Shown here: positions 26,427-33,704 of the stretch, in pieces
How positions within the stretch are numbered: position 1 is the stretch's first letter
Layout: each line of letters begins with the position of its first letter
Source: Candidatus Omnitrophota bacterium
Lineage (GTDB): Bacteria > Hinthialibacterota > Hinthialibacteria > Hinthialibacterales > Hinthialibacteraceae
NCBI GenBank assembly: GCA_040755155.1
Contig: JBFMBP010000015.1
Location: forward strand, 1-34,191
Reading direction: 5' to 3'
DNA length: 34,191 nt
The notes under the pieces: model-generated
Databases searched by the model: none
The model's input: only the letters and a program-made list of their open reading frames with translations
Told to the model about the DNA's origin: nothing
Position numbers and translations under genes: made by a program

Positions 26427-26843
26427 ATGTTGAAATCATTTCGACGCTTTTTATTCATCGCTGCCGGTTTATTGTTAATAGGATGCGCCCAGACGCAGCC
26501 CAAAATCCAGCGCTATGGCATGGTCATCGGAATCAAGCCGGAAAAGATCGAATACTACAAAAAACTGCACGCGAACCCTTGGCCGGGCGTCATAACGAAA
26601 CTTAAGGATTGCCACGTGCGCAACTACTCAATCTATCTGCGCCAAGTAAATGATAAGGACTGGTTTCTGTTCGGCTATCTGGAATATGACGGAAAAGATT
26701 TCGACGCCGATATGGCTAAAATGGCGGCGGACGCTGAGACGCAAAGATGGTGGAAAGAGACCGATCCCTGCCAAATCCCGCTACCCAACCGCAAGCCGGG
26801 CGATCAATGGAGTATAATGGAAGAGGTCTTTCACATGGATTAA
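26427..26843 (+). CDS. lipoprotein L-rhamnose mutarotase family protein
   Basis: A 138-residue protein. Residues 1-20 form a lipoprotein signal with lipobox L-L-I-G-C (Cys20), so it is lipid-anchored in the envelope. The rest is a RhaM-type ferredoxin-like fold: Y-G-M-V-I-G-I-K, then Y-Y-K-K-L-H-A-N-P-W-P, N-Y-S-I-Y-L and W-F-L-F-G-Y-L-E. RhaM interconverts alpha- and beta-L-rhamnose. RhaM of Escherichia coli is cytoplasmic, so an anchored form next to a symporter suggests that it prepares the sugar before uptake. The Tyr, His and Trp residues usual for the active site appear to be kept. Confidence 0.9.
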   Translation: MLKSFRRFLFIAAGLLLIGCAQTQPKIQRYGMVIGIKPEKIEYYKKLHANPWPGVITKLKDCHVRNYSIYLRQVNDKDWFLFGYLEYDGKDFDADMAKMAADAETQRWWKETDPCQIPLPNRKPGDQWSIMEEVFHMD

Positions 26844-26868
26844 ACGGCGAGTCCCAGCGCAGATGTAG

Positions 26869-26893
26869 GATGGGTCGCGTTGTTTGACCCATC
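26869..26893. repeat. 25-base hairpin repeat, family A, copy 3 (inverted)
   Basis: GATGGGTC-GCGTTGTTT-GACCCATC, the inverse of copies 1 and 2 with one loop change. GTAG precedes it, as expected from the CTAC that follows the other copies. It sits downstream of the mutarotase and may also help end its transcript. Confidence 0.85.
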
Positions 26894-26971
26894 GAATGAT
26901 CCTATTTAACTTATAAAAAAAAGGATGGATTGATCTAACAATCCCATTCGTCTCTTGAAGAAAGAATCGCA

Positions 26972-27241
26972 ATGGACAAGCATAAAGACTGCATCATTAT
27001 CCCCGGACGCCTTCCCCAACCCGAAATCTGTTTCATCAACGCCCTTCTCGACGATCATGAAGGCATGGTCGTCGTCCGCACCGAGAAGCCTGGTGAAGGC
27101 CGCATGGAATACTGGGTCTCTCCCGATATGCTGGACGAATTTATGAATTTCGTCGATTTCGTCAACAACCGGCTCAACATCCCAATGGAAATCATGGACC
27201 CCATCCCCCAATCCACGGAGATTACGAATCCTTCCGTATGA
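26972..27241 (+). CDS. small DUF4911-like protein
   Basis: An 89-residue protein whose pattern (C-I-I-I-P-G-R-L-P-Q-P-E-I-C-F-I-N-A-L-L, E-G-M-V-V-V-R, Y-W-V-S-P-D) resembles DUF4911, a short family of unknown function. It has no membrane segment or signal. The ribosome site is weak (GAAGAAAG). It stands 130 bases after the mutarotase with a repeat between, so it may be separate from that operon. Confidence 0.65.
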   Translation: MDKHKDCIIIPGRLPQPEICFINALLDDHEGMVVVRTEKPGEGRMEYWVSPDMLDEFMNFVDFVNNRLNIPMEIMDPIPQSTEITNPSV

Positions 27242-27271
27242 TATTACATTAATATCAATGTAAGTTTGAAC

Positions 27272-27322
27272 GTAGGATGGCAAGGGCAAGGTTGTTTCTG
27301 CCCTTGAGATATCCCATCCTAC
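27272..27322. repeat. long hairpin repeat, family C
   Basis: Outer arms GTAGGATGG (27272-27280) and CCATCCTAC (27314-27322) and inner arms CAAGGGCA (27281-27288) and TGCCCTTG (27299-27306) form one stem with a small interruption. The outer GTAGGATGG is also the flank of family A. A decayed copy lies at 8221-8250. It stands between two convergent genes and could end both transcripts. Confidence 0.8.
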
Positions 27323-27330
27323 TTCTTTTA

Positions 27331-28647
27331 TCATTCGATTATTCGCCTGCGGAACAAATCGAGCACTTGCGTTACTAGCCGGTCCTGCGCCGATTTTCCG
27401 CGTCCGCGCAGAGTCATGCGCTGAGTTTTAAAACCTTTTTTCATGGAACCGACCGCCGCCCAAACGCAGGGATCGCCGTTCTCTTCCTTATACAATTCCG
27501 AGATGGAAATAGACCATTCGCTGTCGTTATGCCGGCAAGCGCGTTTGGCGTTTTCCAAGGCCGCCGCTTCCTGCGACGTTTGTTCGTTGGCTGGAAGATC
27601 TCCTTCCAGCCCCAGCCTCTGCGCCATGGCGGCGTTGCTGGGTGCGACATAACCTCCCGTAAAGCGTCGGGCGGCTCCGTCCACGTTATTCAAACTGGCG
27701 GCGACGCCTCCGCCCGTTCCCACTTCCGCCGTGACCAATGTTCCGCCCTGTTTTTCGAGAAGGCCGATGGCGCATTCTTCCAAGGTCGAGCCGTCGTCGG
27801 CGTACATGTATTCCTTGAGATATTTTAATAATTCCGCTTCCAGCGCTTTAAGTCTCTTTCGATCTTCTTCCGAATTTCCCGGTACGGAAAAAGTAAGATC
27901 GACGCGCCCCTGGTCGAATTGATAGGCGATCGATAAATCCGAAGGCAGCGTCAAATGTTCGTGAATCGTTTGATCGATGCTCGATTCGCCTACGCCCACG
28001 AAGCGCATGGCGACCGAGACGCCGATGGCGCGTAGACCGAATCGTTTGGAGAGAAAGGGGATTAACTGGTTCGTCGCCATCGGCTGCAATTCGCCCGGCG
28101 GTCCCGGCAAAGCGGCGACGACTCGCTTGCCGTCGTCGAAAATCAAGCCCGCCGCCGTGCCGTTGGGATTGGCCATATACCCTCCTTTTTCCGGCGTTCG
28201 CGCTTGCCGCCGCATGTTTTCCCTTAGCGGCGTTCCAAACCGGCGTTGCATCTCCTTGACGACCTCAGGATTCTCTCGCAAAGGAATGCCGGTGAATTCC
28301 ATTAAGGCATTACGGGTCACGTCGGCGTCCGTCGGTCCCAATCCGCCGGTCGTAATAATCAAATCGGCGTGCGCGCCGGCGTAATTCAAAGCGTCAAGCA
28401 AGTCTTCCCGAACGTCTCCCACGCTCAAAGAAAATACGCACTGACAGCCTATTGGTTCCAAAGCGCGAGTGATGAAAAACGTGTGACTATCCGCATAGAT
28501 GCCTTTCAGCAGCTCGCCGCCGGTGATCACAAGCGCATACTTCGTTAGTTGATCGGCGGGAGGCTTTTCGGCGCAGACGAGAGATTGCGCGAATGCGAGA
28601 ATAAGAAATATATTCGTCAAAGATGGCCAATATCGCAAAGATATCAT
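27331..28647 (-). CDS. exported CinA-like protein with altered deamidase motif
   Basis: A 438-residue homologue of CinA, which joins a molybdopterin-binding-like domain to an NMN deamidase domain. The first domain is clear: T-G-G-E-L-L-K-G, D-S-H-T-F-F-I, G-G-L-G-P-T-D-A-D-V-T and L-P-G-P-P-G-E-L. The second domain has T-A-E-V-G-T-G-G where active CinA/PncC proteins have T-A-E-S-C-T-G-G, so the usual Ser and Cys are Val and Gly (about residues 309-310). A hydrophobic stretch ending S-L-V-C-A makes a signal peptide, although CinA is normally cytoplasmic. The ATG at 28647 has GAGG 6 bases upstream; one at 28659 does not. A changed, perhaps non-enzymatic role in the envelope is likely. Confidence 0.88.
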   Translation of the reverse strand: MISLRYWPSLTNIFLILAFAQSLVCAEKPPADQLTKYALVITGGELLKGIYADSHTFFITRALEPIGCQCVFSLSVGDVREDLLDALNYAGAHADLIITTGGLGPTDADVTRNALMEFTGIPLRENPEVVKEMQRRFGTPLRENMRRQARTPEKGGYMANPNGTAAGLIFDDGKRVVAALPGPPGELQPMATNQLIPFLSKRFGLRAIGVSVAMRFVGVGESSIDQTIHEHLTLPSDLSIAYQFDQGRVDLTFSVPGNSEEDRKRLKALEAELLKYLKEYMYADDGSTLEECAIGLLEKQGGTLVTAEVGTGGGVAASLNNVDGAARRFTGGYVAPSNAAMAQRLGLEGDLPANEQTSQEAAALENAKRACRHNDSEWSISISELYKEENGDPCVWAAVGSMKKGFKTQRMTLRGRGKSAQDRLVTQVLDLFRRRIIE

Positions 28648-28831
28648 AATCCGCCTCATAATCCATAAATTTGTAATTCGTTCTATTCAGTTTCATTTTC
28701 CATTCTTGATTTGGAAGGGAAAAGCCCTATACAGCGATAGCATTTCGCTTTTTTAAGCCGCCGCCATAATTGAATCGCCGCTCGGCGTTTACAAAATTTG
28801 ACGAATCGGAGATGATCGTGCCAAAGTATAG

Positions 28832-28860
28832 GGTGGGCTCAAAGCGAAGCGTAGCCCACC
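28832..28860. repeat. 29-base hairpin repeat, family B, copy 2 (inverted)
   Basis: GGTGGGCT-CAAAGCGAAGCGT-AGCCCACC, the inverse of the element at 8120-8148 apart from the loop edges. It lies in the spacer before the esterase gene. The remainder of 28660-28930 shows no gene. Confidence 0.85.
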
Positions 28861-28930
28861 ACTGCCTATAGCGCTATGATCGAGCATTGCGCAGCGCAAG
28901 GATTCCATATTAAATGACAGGAGAAGAAAC

Positions 28931-30229
28931 ATGCGCATCCATCTTATTCTAATGTTTACGCTGGTTTTATCGATGGTTACAATAAACGAAAAAACTTCGT
29001 ATTGCGCGAACGAACCTTTTCCCGCCGTCCAAGATTTGCCTTCCCATCCCGAACTGCCCGATCCGTTGACGATGTTCGACGGAACGCCGGTCAAAACCAA
29101 GAAGCAATGGTTCGAGCAACGCCGCCCCGAACTGACAAAATTGTTTCAACATTATATGTACGGCTACGCGCCGGAGCCGCCCAAAATTTCCGCTGCGGTT
29201 ACGAAAATCGACCCCGCCGCCTTCAACGGCAAGGCGACGTTGAAAGAGGTGGAAATCCGATTTACTGAGTTGCCGGAAAATGCTCCCCGCATTCATCTGG
29301 CGCTTTTCGTCCCCAATAAGAAAAAAGGCCCTTTCCCCGTTTTTCTGGGATTGAACGATTTAGGCAATCAGGTCGTTGCGCCCGTTTCCAGTTTGACCGT
29401 CGATAACAGCGTCGAATTGGACGATCGCCTCAAAGCGGCGAACGCCGCCGCCCGCGGCAGCCAGACGGATTTCTGGCGCGTGGAAAACAGCCTTGATCGC
29501 GGATACGCCTTCGCCACTTTTTACCAAGGCGACATCGATCCCGATAAGAACGACTTCACGGACGGCATCCATCCCTTTTATCCCAACCTGCCCGGCCCTC
29601 AAGAAGCTCGTTGGGGAACGATCGCCGCCTGGGCGTGGGGCTTGCAGCGCGGAGTGGATTACCTCGCAACGGATTCCGCTATCGATAAGACCAAAATTTG
29701 CTTGATCGGCCATTCCCGCCGCGGAAAGACGGCGTTGCTGGCCGCCGCTTTCGACGAACGAGTCGCCCTCGCCGTTCCTCACCAATCCGGAACCGGCGGC
29801 TGCGCACTCAGCCGCAACAACAACCAGGAAACCGTAGAGCGCATCAATCGGGTCTTCCCCCATTGGTTCAACGATATTTTTCCCCAATTCAACAACAACG
29901 AAGACAAATTGCCCATCGACCAGCATCTGCTCATGGCGCTCATCGCTCCCCGAGCTTTGATGGATACGGCGGGACTCCAAGACGTATGGGCCAACTACGA
30001 AAACGCCTTGAAATCATTAAAGGCGGCGGATAAGGTCTACAAATTTCTCGGCTGCCAAGGTTTGGCGGGAAACGGCGTCATCGAAGCGGAAACCCCGATT
30101 ACGGCGGATAATGTCGGCGAGATTCTGCAATACCGCCGCGACGAAAAGCATACGCTGAACCTCGGCTATTGGGATAAAATCCTGGATTTCGCCGACGTCT
30201 ATTTTGAGAAGCGAGATCGGACGAAATAA
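28931..30229 (+). CDS. exported glucuronoyl esterase-like protein (CE15 type)
   Basis: A 432-residue alpha/beta hydrolase with a signal peptide (ending S-Y-C-A). The nucleophile motif G-H-S-R-R-G-K puts Ser at residue 262; the R-x-G-K after the Ser is the mark of carbohydrate esterase family 15. Q-S-G-T-G-G follows, and the catalytic His is probably His407 in D-E-K-H-T-L-N. CE15 enzymes split esters between glucuronoyl groups of xylan and lignin alcohols. The periplasmic or secreted location and the nearby sugar genes fit plant or algal polysaccharide use. AGGAG stands upstream of the ATG. Confidence 0.9.
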   Translation: MRIHLILMFTLVLSMVTINEKTSYCANEPFPAVQDLPSHPELPDPLTMFDGTPVKTKKQWFEQRRPELTKLFQHYMYGYAPEPPKISAAVTKIDPAAFNGKATLKEVEIRFTELPENAPRIHLALFVPNKKKGPFPVFLGLNDLGNQVVAPVSSLTVDNSVELDDRLKAANAAARGSQTDFWRVENSLDRGYAFATFYQGDIDPDKNDFTDGIHPFYPNLPGPQEARWGTIAAWAWGLQRGVDYLATDSAIDKTKICLIGHSRRGKTALLAAAFDERVALAVPHQSGTGGCALSRNNNQETVERINRVFPHWFNDIFPQFNNNEDKLPIDQHLLMALIAPRALMDTAGLQDVWANYENALKSLKAADKVYKFLGCQGLAGNGVIEAETPITADNVGEILQYRRDEKHTLNLGYWDKILDFADVYFEKRDRTK

Positions 30230-30343
30230 GCATCATTTATCGAATTGACAATAGCAGAAAGACAAGCGTCCATTACCCAAACGCAACTTCCGTTTCTTCG
30301 TTGGGATTGATGAAGCCGTATTCCTCCATAACATATTGTTATT

Positions 30344-30694
30344 ATGTTTTTTTCGGATAAAAAGAGACAACATCGTATTGGTCTATTCGCCGCGCTGATC
30401 TACAGCCTTATTCTCATGCTGAGCAGCGGGCATGTCCACGATGCAAGCGCGCCTTCTCGTCCCGCATTCCATTCGTCTGCCAACAAGGCGCATCTCCATA
30501 TAAACGCGCATTTCGATTCGTTCTGCGCCATTTGCCACTTTCTCCATTCCGCATCCGACAAAGCCCTGCGAATCGCTCTCGACTTAAGAAATTGTCCCGA
30601 ACTTCATCCTGCAGCGCTTCCATATATATGTTTTTCAACCGGCGTTTCGAAAACAACCTCGATTCGTGCGCCTCCCCTTCCTCCACAAGCCTAA
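30344..30694 (+). CDS. small membrane/secreted Cys-His protein (DUF2946-like)
   Basis: A 116-residue protein with a hydrophobic N-terminal stretch (F-A-A-L-I-Y-S-L-I-L-M-L) followed by S-S-G-H-V-H-D, H-L-H-I-N-A-H and F-C-A-I-C-H-F-L-H. The CxxC with clustered His and the Pro-rich end (R-A-P-P-L-P-P-Q-A) recall DUF2946-type proteins found near copper or other metal genes. A metal-binding role is therefore possible. There is no clear ribosome site before the ATG. It lies 300 bases upstream of the His/Glu-loop propeller gene. The rest of 30230-30993 holds only simple repeats. Confidence 0.5.
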   Translation: MFFSDKKRQHRIGLFAALIYSLILMLSSGHVHDASAPSRPAFHSSANKAHLHINAHFDSFCAICHFLHSASDKALRIALDLRNCPELHPAALPYICFSTGVSKTTSIRAPPLPPQA

Positions 30695-30788
30695 TTTTCA
30701 TTCCGCTTTTTACAATCGTTTTACGACGGTGGAATCGTTATTTCACCGGCATCCTTTGTTGTATGTACAACTAAAAGATTTTTCTCCA

Positions 30789-30866
30789 TGAAATCCAAAT
30801 CATCCATGAAATCCGTGATTCGAAAATTTCGTGGAATTCGAGGTTTTTCGTGGTTTCGCGATTCAA
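30789..30866. repeat. low-complexity ATGAAATCC/TTCGTGG repeat
   Basis: Imperfect tandem repeats of CATGAAATCC and TTTTCGTGG-like units, AT-rich, in the spacer before the FG-GAP gene. It could act as a leader or be a decayed element; nothing else is visible. Confidence 0.5.
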
Positions 30867-30993
30867 AAAAGCGGATAGAGATAAGTATAGGCGTTGCTCA
30901 TTTACGTTTCATTTAACTAACGGGTAAAGATCAGCCCATAGGGGCGTAGGAACAATTTCAATTGAAAAAAACAGATAGGAGGTTTATTAGGAT

Positions 30994-32763
30994 ATGAAAT
31001 TTCACTATCAAAATAGAAAAAACTTACTTGGAATGACGATATTCATGGCAGCGGTCGGTTTTTCCTCTGTGGGTTGGACGCAAGATACGCTTTTTATCGA
31101 TCGCACTTTTCATAGCGGTTTGCAGGGCAATACCGATTATCCGCAAATGGGAATCGTATGTACCGATGTGAACGGCGACGGCTTGACGGATTTATGGATC
31201 GCCACCGACCGGGAAGATAATACGAAAAATTTGCTCTTCCGGAACCTGGGTGATGGACGTTTCGAAGATATCGGCCAAACCGCCGGAATCGGCGAAGAGG
31301 GGATGGCCAGCGCCGGCGGCGCTTCCGGCGACTATGACGGCGACGGCAGGTTAGATCTGTTCGTCTGCAATATGGAATTGGAAGAGGACGCAGCCTCCGG
31401 TACCTTTCTTCGCAACCGTCTCTTTCGCAACAACGGAGATAATACTTACGCCGACGCGGCCGAAGCCGCAGGCGTCGCGGGAATCGCCGAAGGCGCCACG
31501 ATCGGATGGACCAGCGCCTCCTTTGCGGATTACGATGCGGACGGCGATCTCGATCTGCTGGCGTGCAACCGCTTCAGCGGCCCCTTCCTTTACAACAATC
31601 AAGGAGACGGCGCGTTTATTTTAGCGACCGAAGCCGCTGGCCTGGCGGAAGAACAACACAGCGAAGAGGAAGAACATCATGAGGAAGAAGGCGAACATCA
31701 TCACGAGCTGACCAGCGTAGAACAGGCGGCCTGGGGCGATTACGACAACGACGGCGATTTGGACGTCTTCTTTACCGTGGCGTTAGCGGCGCAAGAACAA
31801 CATCATCACGCTGGAGAAGAGGAAGAGGAAGAAGAACACGAAGAAGAAGGCGAAATCGCCGCGACAGAAAACCGGCTATTCGAAAATCGGGGCGATGGGA
31901 CCTTCGTCGATGCGACCGATAAAGCGGGAGTCGACGCTGCCAACTTAGCAGTTTCCCATTGCGCCGTATGGGGCGATTGCGACAACGACGGCGATTTGGA
32001 TTTGTTCGTCGGCAATGTGGGTTCGACCGCCAAACAAACCGCCGCGAACTGCCAACTCTACCGCAACAACGGCGACGGGACGTTCCTGGATGTCGCCGAA
32101 TCGGCGGGCATTCGAGAACAATATTATGTCTTCAATGCGAATTTCGTAGACGTCAATAACGACGGCTGGCTGGACCTCTCGCTGGTTTATCACCCATCCC
32201 ACGACGACTTTCCTGTCGGCAGTTTTTTTACTTCCCCGCAACCGCTTTGGATCAATCAAGGCGACGGATCGTTTGTCAACATCAACGCCGACGCTGCGAA
32301 TGCTCTATTGGACAAGGGGATTACGGAAATCGCCCATCTGGTCGGCCTCTCGTGGTTCGATTTGGAAAATGACGGCGACAGCGACATGATCTTCACCAAT
32401 AACCACGGCGACAGACCTCTGCGCTTGTACGAAAACCAATTGGCGGCGCAGGAAAATCATTCCCTGACGCTTCGATTGAAAGGAACCGGCAAAAATCCCT
32501 TCGCCGTGGGAGCGCGGATATACGTCACCGCGAACGGTCAAACCCAAATGCGGGTTGTTGGATTGGGTAATTCCGGCTTCGGCTGCCAGGAACCTTATGC
32601 CCAAATAATCGGATTGGGGAAAAGCCTCCAATCGGAAGTCAAAGTTCGCTGGCCGGATGGCCGTTGGGAGTCCTTTGGTTCTTTGCCCGCCGGAGAGTCC
32701 CATCTCCTCATCGAAGGACAAGGCGCCGAAACGGATGTGGGCGCATGGTTGCTTTATCGTTGA
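30994..32763 (+). CDS. CRTAC1-type FG-GAP/UnbV protein with His/Glu-rich loops
   Basis: A 589-residue exported beta-propeller. After the signal peptide (S-V-G-W-T-Q) come seven calcium-binding D-x-D/N-x-D-G motifs, for example D-V-N-G-D-G, D-Y-D-G-D-G, D-Y-D-A-D-G, D-Y-D-N-D-G and D-C-D-N-D-G. The last ~90 residues are the ASPIC/UnbV domain (V-G-A-R-I-Y-V, I-I-G-L-G, V-R-W-P-D-G). Two loops are unusual: residues about 220-239 (E-E-E-H-H-E-E-E-G-E-H-H-H-E) and 267-288 (Q-H-H-H-A-G then a Glu run). They look like metal-binding inserts. AGGAGG precedes the ATG. A small Cys/His protein lies upstream. Confidence 0.93.
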   Translation: MKFHYQNRKNLLGMTIFMAAVGFSSVGWTQDTLFIDRTFHSGLQGNTDYPQMGIVCTDVNGDGLTDLWIATDREDNTKNLLFRNLGDGRFEDIGQTAGIGEEGMASAGGASGDYDGDGRLDLFVCNMELEEDAASGTFLRNRLFRNNGDNTYADAAEAAGVAGIAEGATIGWTSASFADYDADGDLDLLACNRFSGPFLYNNQGDGAFILATEAAGLAEEQHSEEEEHHEEEGEHHHELTSVEQAAWGDYDNDGDLDVFFTVALAAQEQHHHAGEEEEEEEHEEEGEIAATENRLFENRGDGTFVDATDKAGVDAANLAVSHCAVWGDCDNDGDLDLFVGNVGSTAKQTAANCQLYRNNGDGTFLDVAESAGIREQYYVFNANFVDVNNDGWLDLSLVYHPSHDDFPVGSFFTSPQPLWINQGDGSFVNINADAANALLDKGITEIAHLVGLSWFDLENDGDSDMIFTNNHGDRPLRLYENQLAAQENHSLTLRLKGTGKNPFAVGARIYVTANGQTQMRVVGLGNSGFGCQEPYAQIIGLGKSLQSEVKVRWPDGRWESFGSLPAGESHLLIEGQGAETDVGAWLLYR

Positions 32764-32815
32764 TTCCCAAGGAAGGGAAAAAACCAGTGTATTTCGATTG
32801 AAAACGTTGTTAGTC

Positions 32816-32844
32816 GGCGGGAGCGCATTCCAAACGCTCCCGCC
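32816..32844. other. strong hairpin between the FG-GAP gene and the pseudopilin gene
   Basis: GGCGGGAGCG (32816-32825) pairs perfectly with CGCTCCCGCC (32835-32844) around a 9-base loop, with no T run after it. It may protect the upstream mRNA end or partly stop transcription before the pseudopilin gene. Confidence 0.7.
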
Positions 32845-32865
32845 CATTCCTTCAGGAGTAAAATC

Positions 32866-33498
32866 ATGCAGAGATATACCCGCTTCGCCGCTTTCACGCT
32901 GATCGAGTTGCTAATCGTCGTCGCCATCATCGGCATATTGGCGGCCATCGCCGTTCCCAATTTCCTCAACGCGCAAGTCCGAGCGAAAGTCGCTCGGGCG
33001 CAGTCCGATCACGACGGCTTGCGCATTGCCATCGAGTCCTATCGCCTGGATCGCAACCAGCCTCCCCCTTCTCCACAAATGGGAGGACTATCTCTTTACG
33101 ATTTCGCTCAAAAGTTTATTCCTCTCACCACGCCGGTCTCTTATCTCAGCAGCATTCCCTCCGATCCATTTCCCCATCGCAGCGCACTGGAACTGGACAG
33201 TACGGTGGATCATCGGTCGACAGCGCCAGGCGCTTACGCCTACGGTTATTTCCGGGCGGATCATTCTGGGCCGGGAGGGCAGTACAATTATGGAATCCAC
33301 AAATGGATGGTCTCTTCCAGCGGGCCGGACGGTTTGCTGCAATACTTTGCCTATTACCCTCAAACCCTCGTCGAAGGAACCGAACTGTGTTCCATTTGCA
33401 AAATTCAAACGCCCGCCGTCAAGTTGATGGCTACTGTTTATCATCCGAGCAACGGCGTAGTCAGCGCGGGCGAAATCATTCGTTGGAGCGGACATTAG
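32866..33498 (+). CDS. type II secretion-type pseudopilin
   Basis: A 210-residue prepilin-like protein. The N-terminus A-A-F-T-L-I-E-L-L-I-V-V-A-I-I-G-I-L is the type IV/T2SS methylation signal, but Ala stands before the Phe where prepilin peptidase usually cuts after Gly. A long helix follows (K-V-A-R-A-Q-S-D-H-D), then a beta-rich head. The C-terminus Y-H-P-S-N-G-V-V-S-A-G-E-I-I-R resembles the Y-x-P-T-N-G-x-x-S-x-G-D-I-x-R ending of pseudopilins in several uncultured phyla. It probably builds a pseudopilus for secretion. AGGAG is upstream, and a hairpin precedes it. Confidence 0.9.
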   Translation: MQRYTRFAAFTLIELLIVVAIIGILAAIAVPNFLNAQVRAKVARAQSDHDGLRIAIESYRLDRNQPPPSPQMGGLSLYDFAQKFIPLTTPVSYLSSIPSDPFPHRSALELDSTVDHRSTAPGAYAYGYFRADHSGPGGQYNYGIHKWMVSSSGPDGLLQYFAYYPQTLVEGTELCSICKIQTPAVKLMATVYHPSNGVVSAGEIIRWSGH

Positions 33499-33641
33499 AC
33501 CGGCAAGAGAATCTATTGCGGCGCGAGGCGCGACGCAGCCAGGTCAATAGCGAGAATGCCGGACAAACCGAATTTTAACAAACGATTTATTGTCGCCTCA
33601 TAAAAAAATGTCATAGTTATTCCCTTTCCGCGTTAAGGATG

Positions 33642-33647
33642 TATAAA
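33642..33647 (+). promoter_or_regulatory. possible -10 box before the last gene
   Basis: TATAAA lies 58 bases before the ATG at 33705. A -35 hexamer is not clear. The hairpin at 33658-33679 would be at the start of this transcript. Confidence 0.3.
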
Positions 33648-33657
33648 ATACATTTCG

Positions 33658-33679
33658 CATCCCTTTATAGAAAGGGATG
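33658..33679. other. hairpin in the leader of the last gene
   Basis: CATCCCTTT-ATAG-AAAGGGATG, a perfect 9-base-pair stem. It sits 11 bases before the ribosome site of the partial gene and may be a stabilising leader structure. Confidence 0.6.
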
Positions 33680-33704
33680 ACGCTAATCGAAGGAGAATAA
33701 GTAA

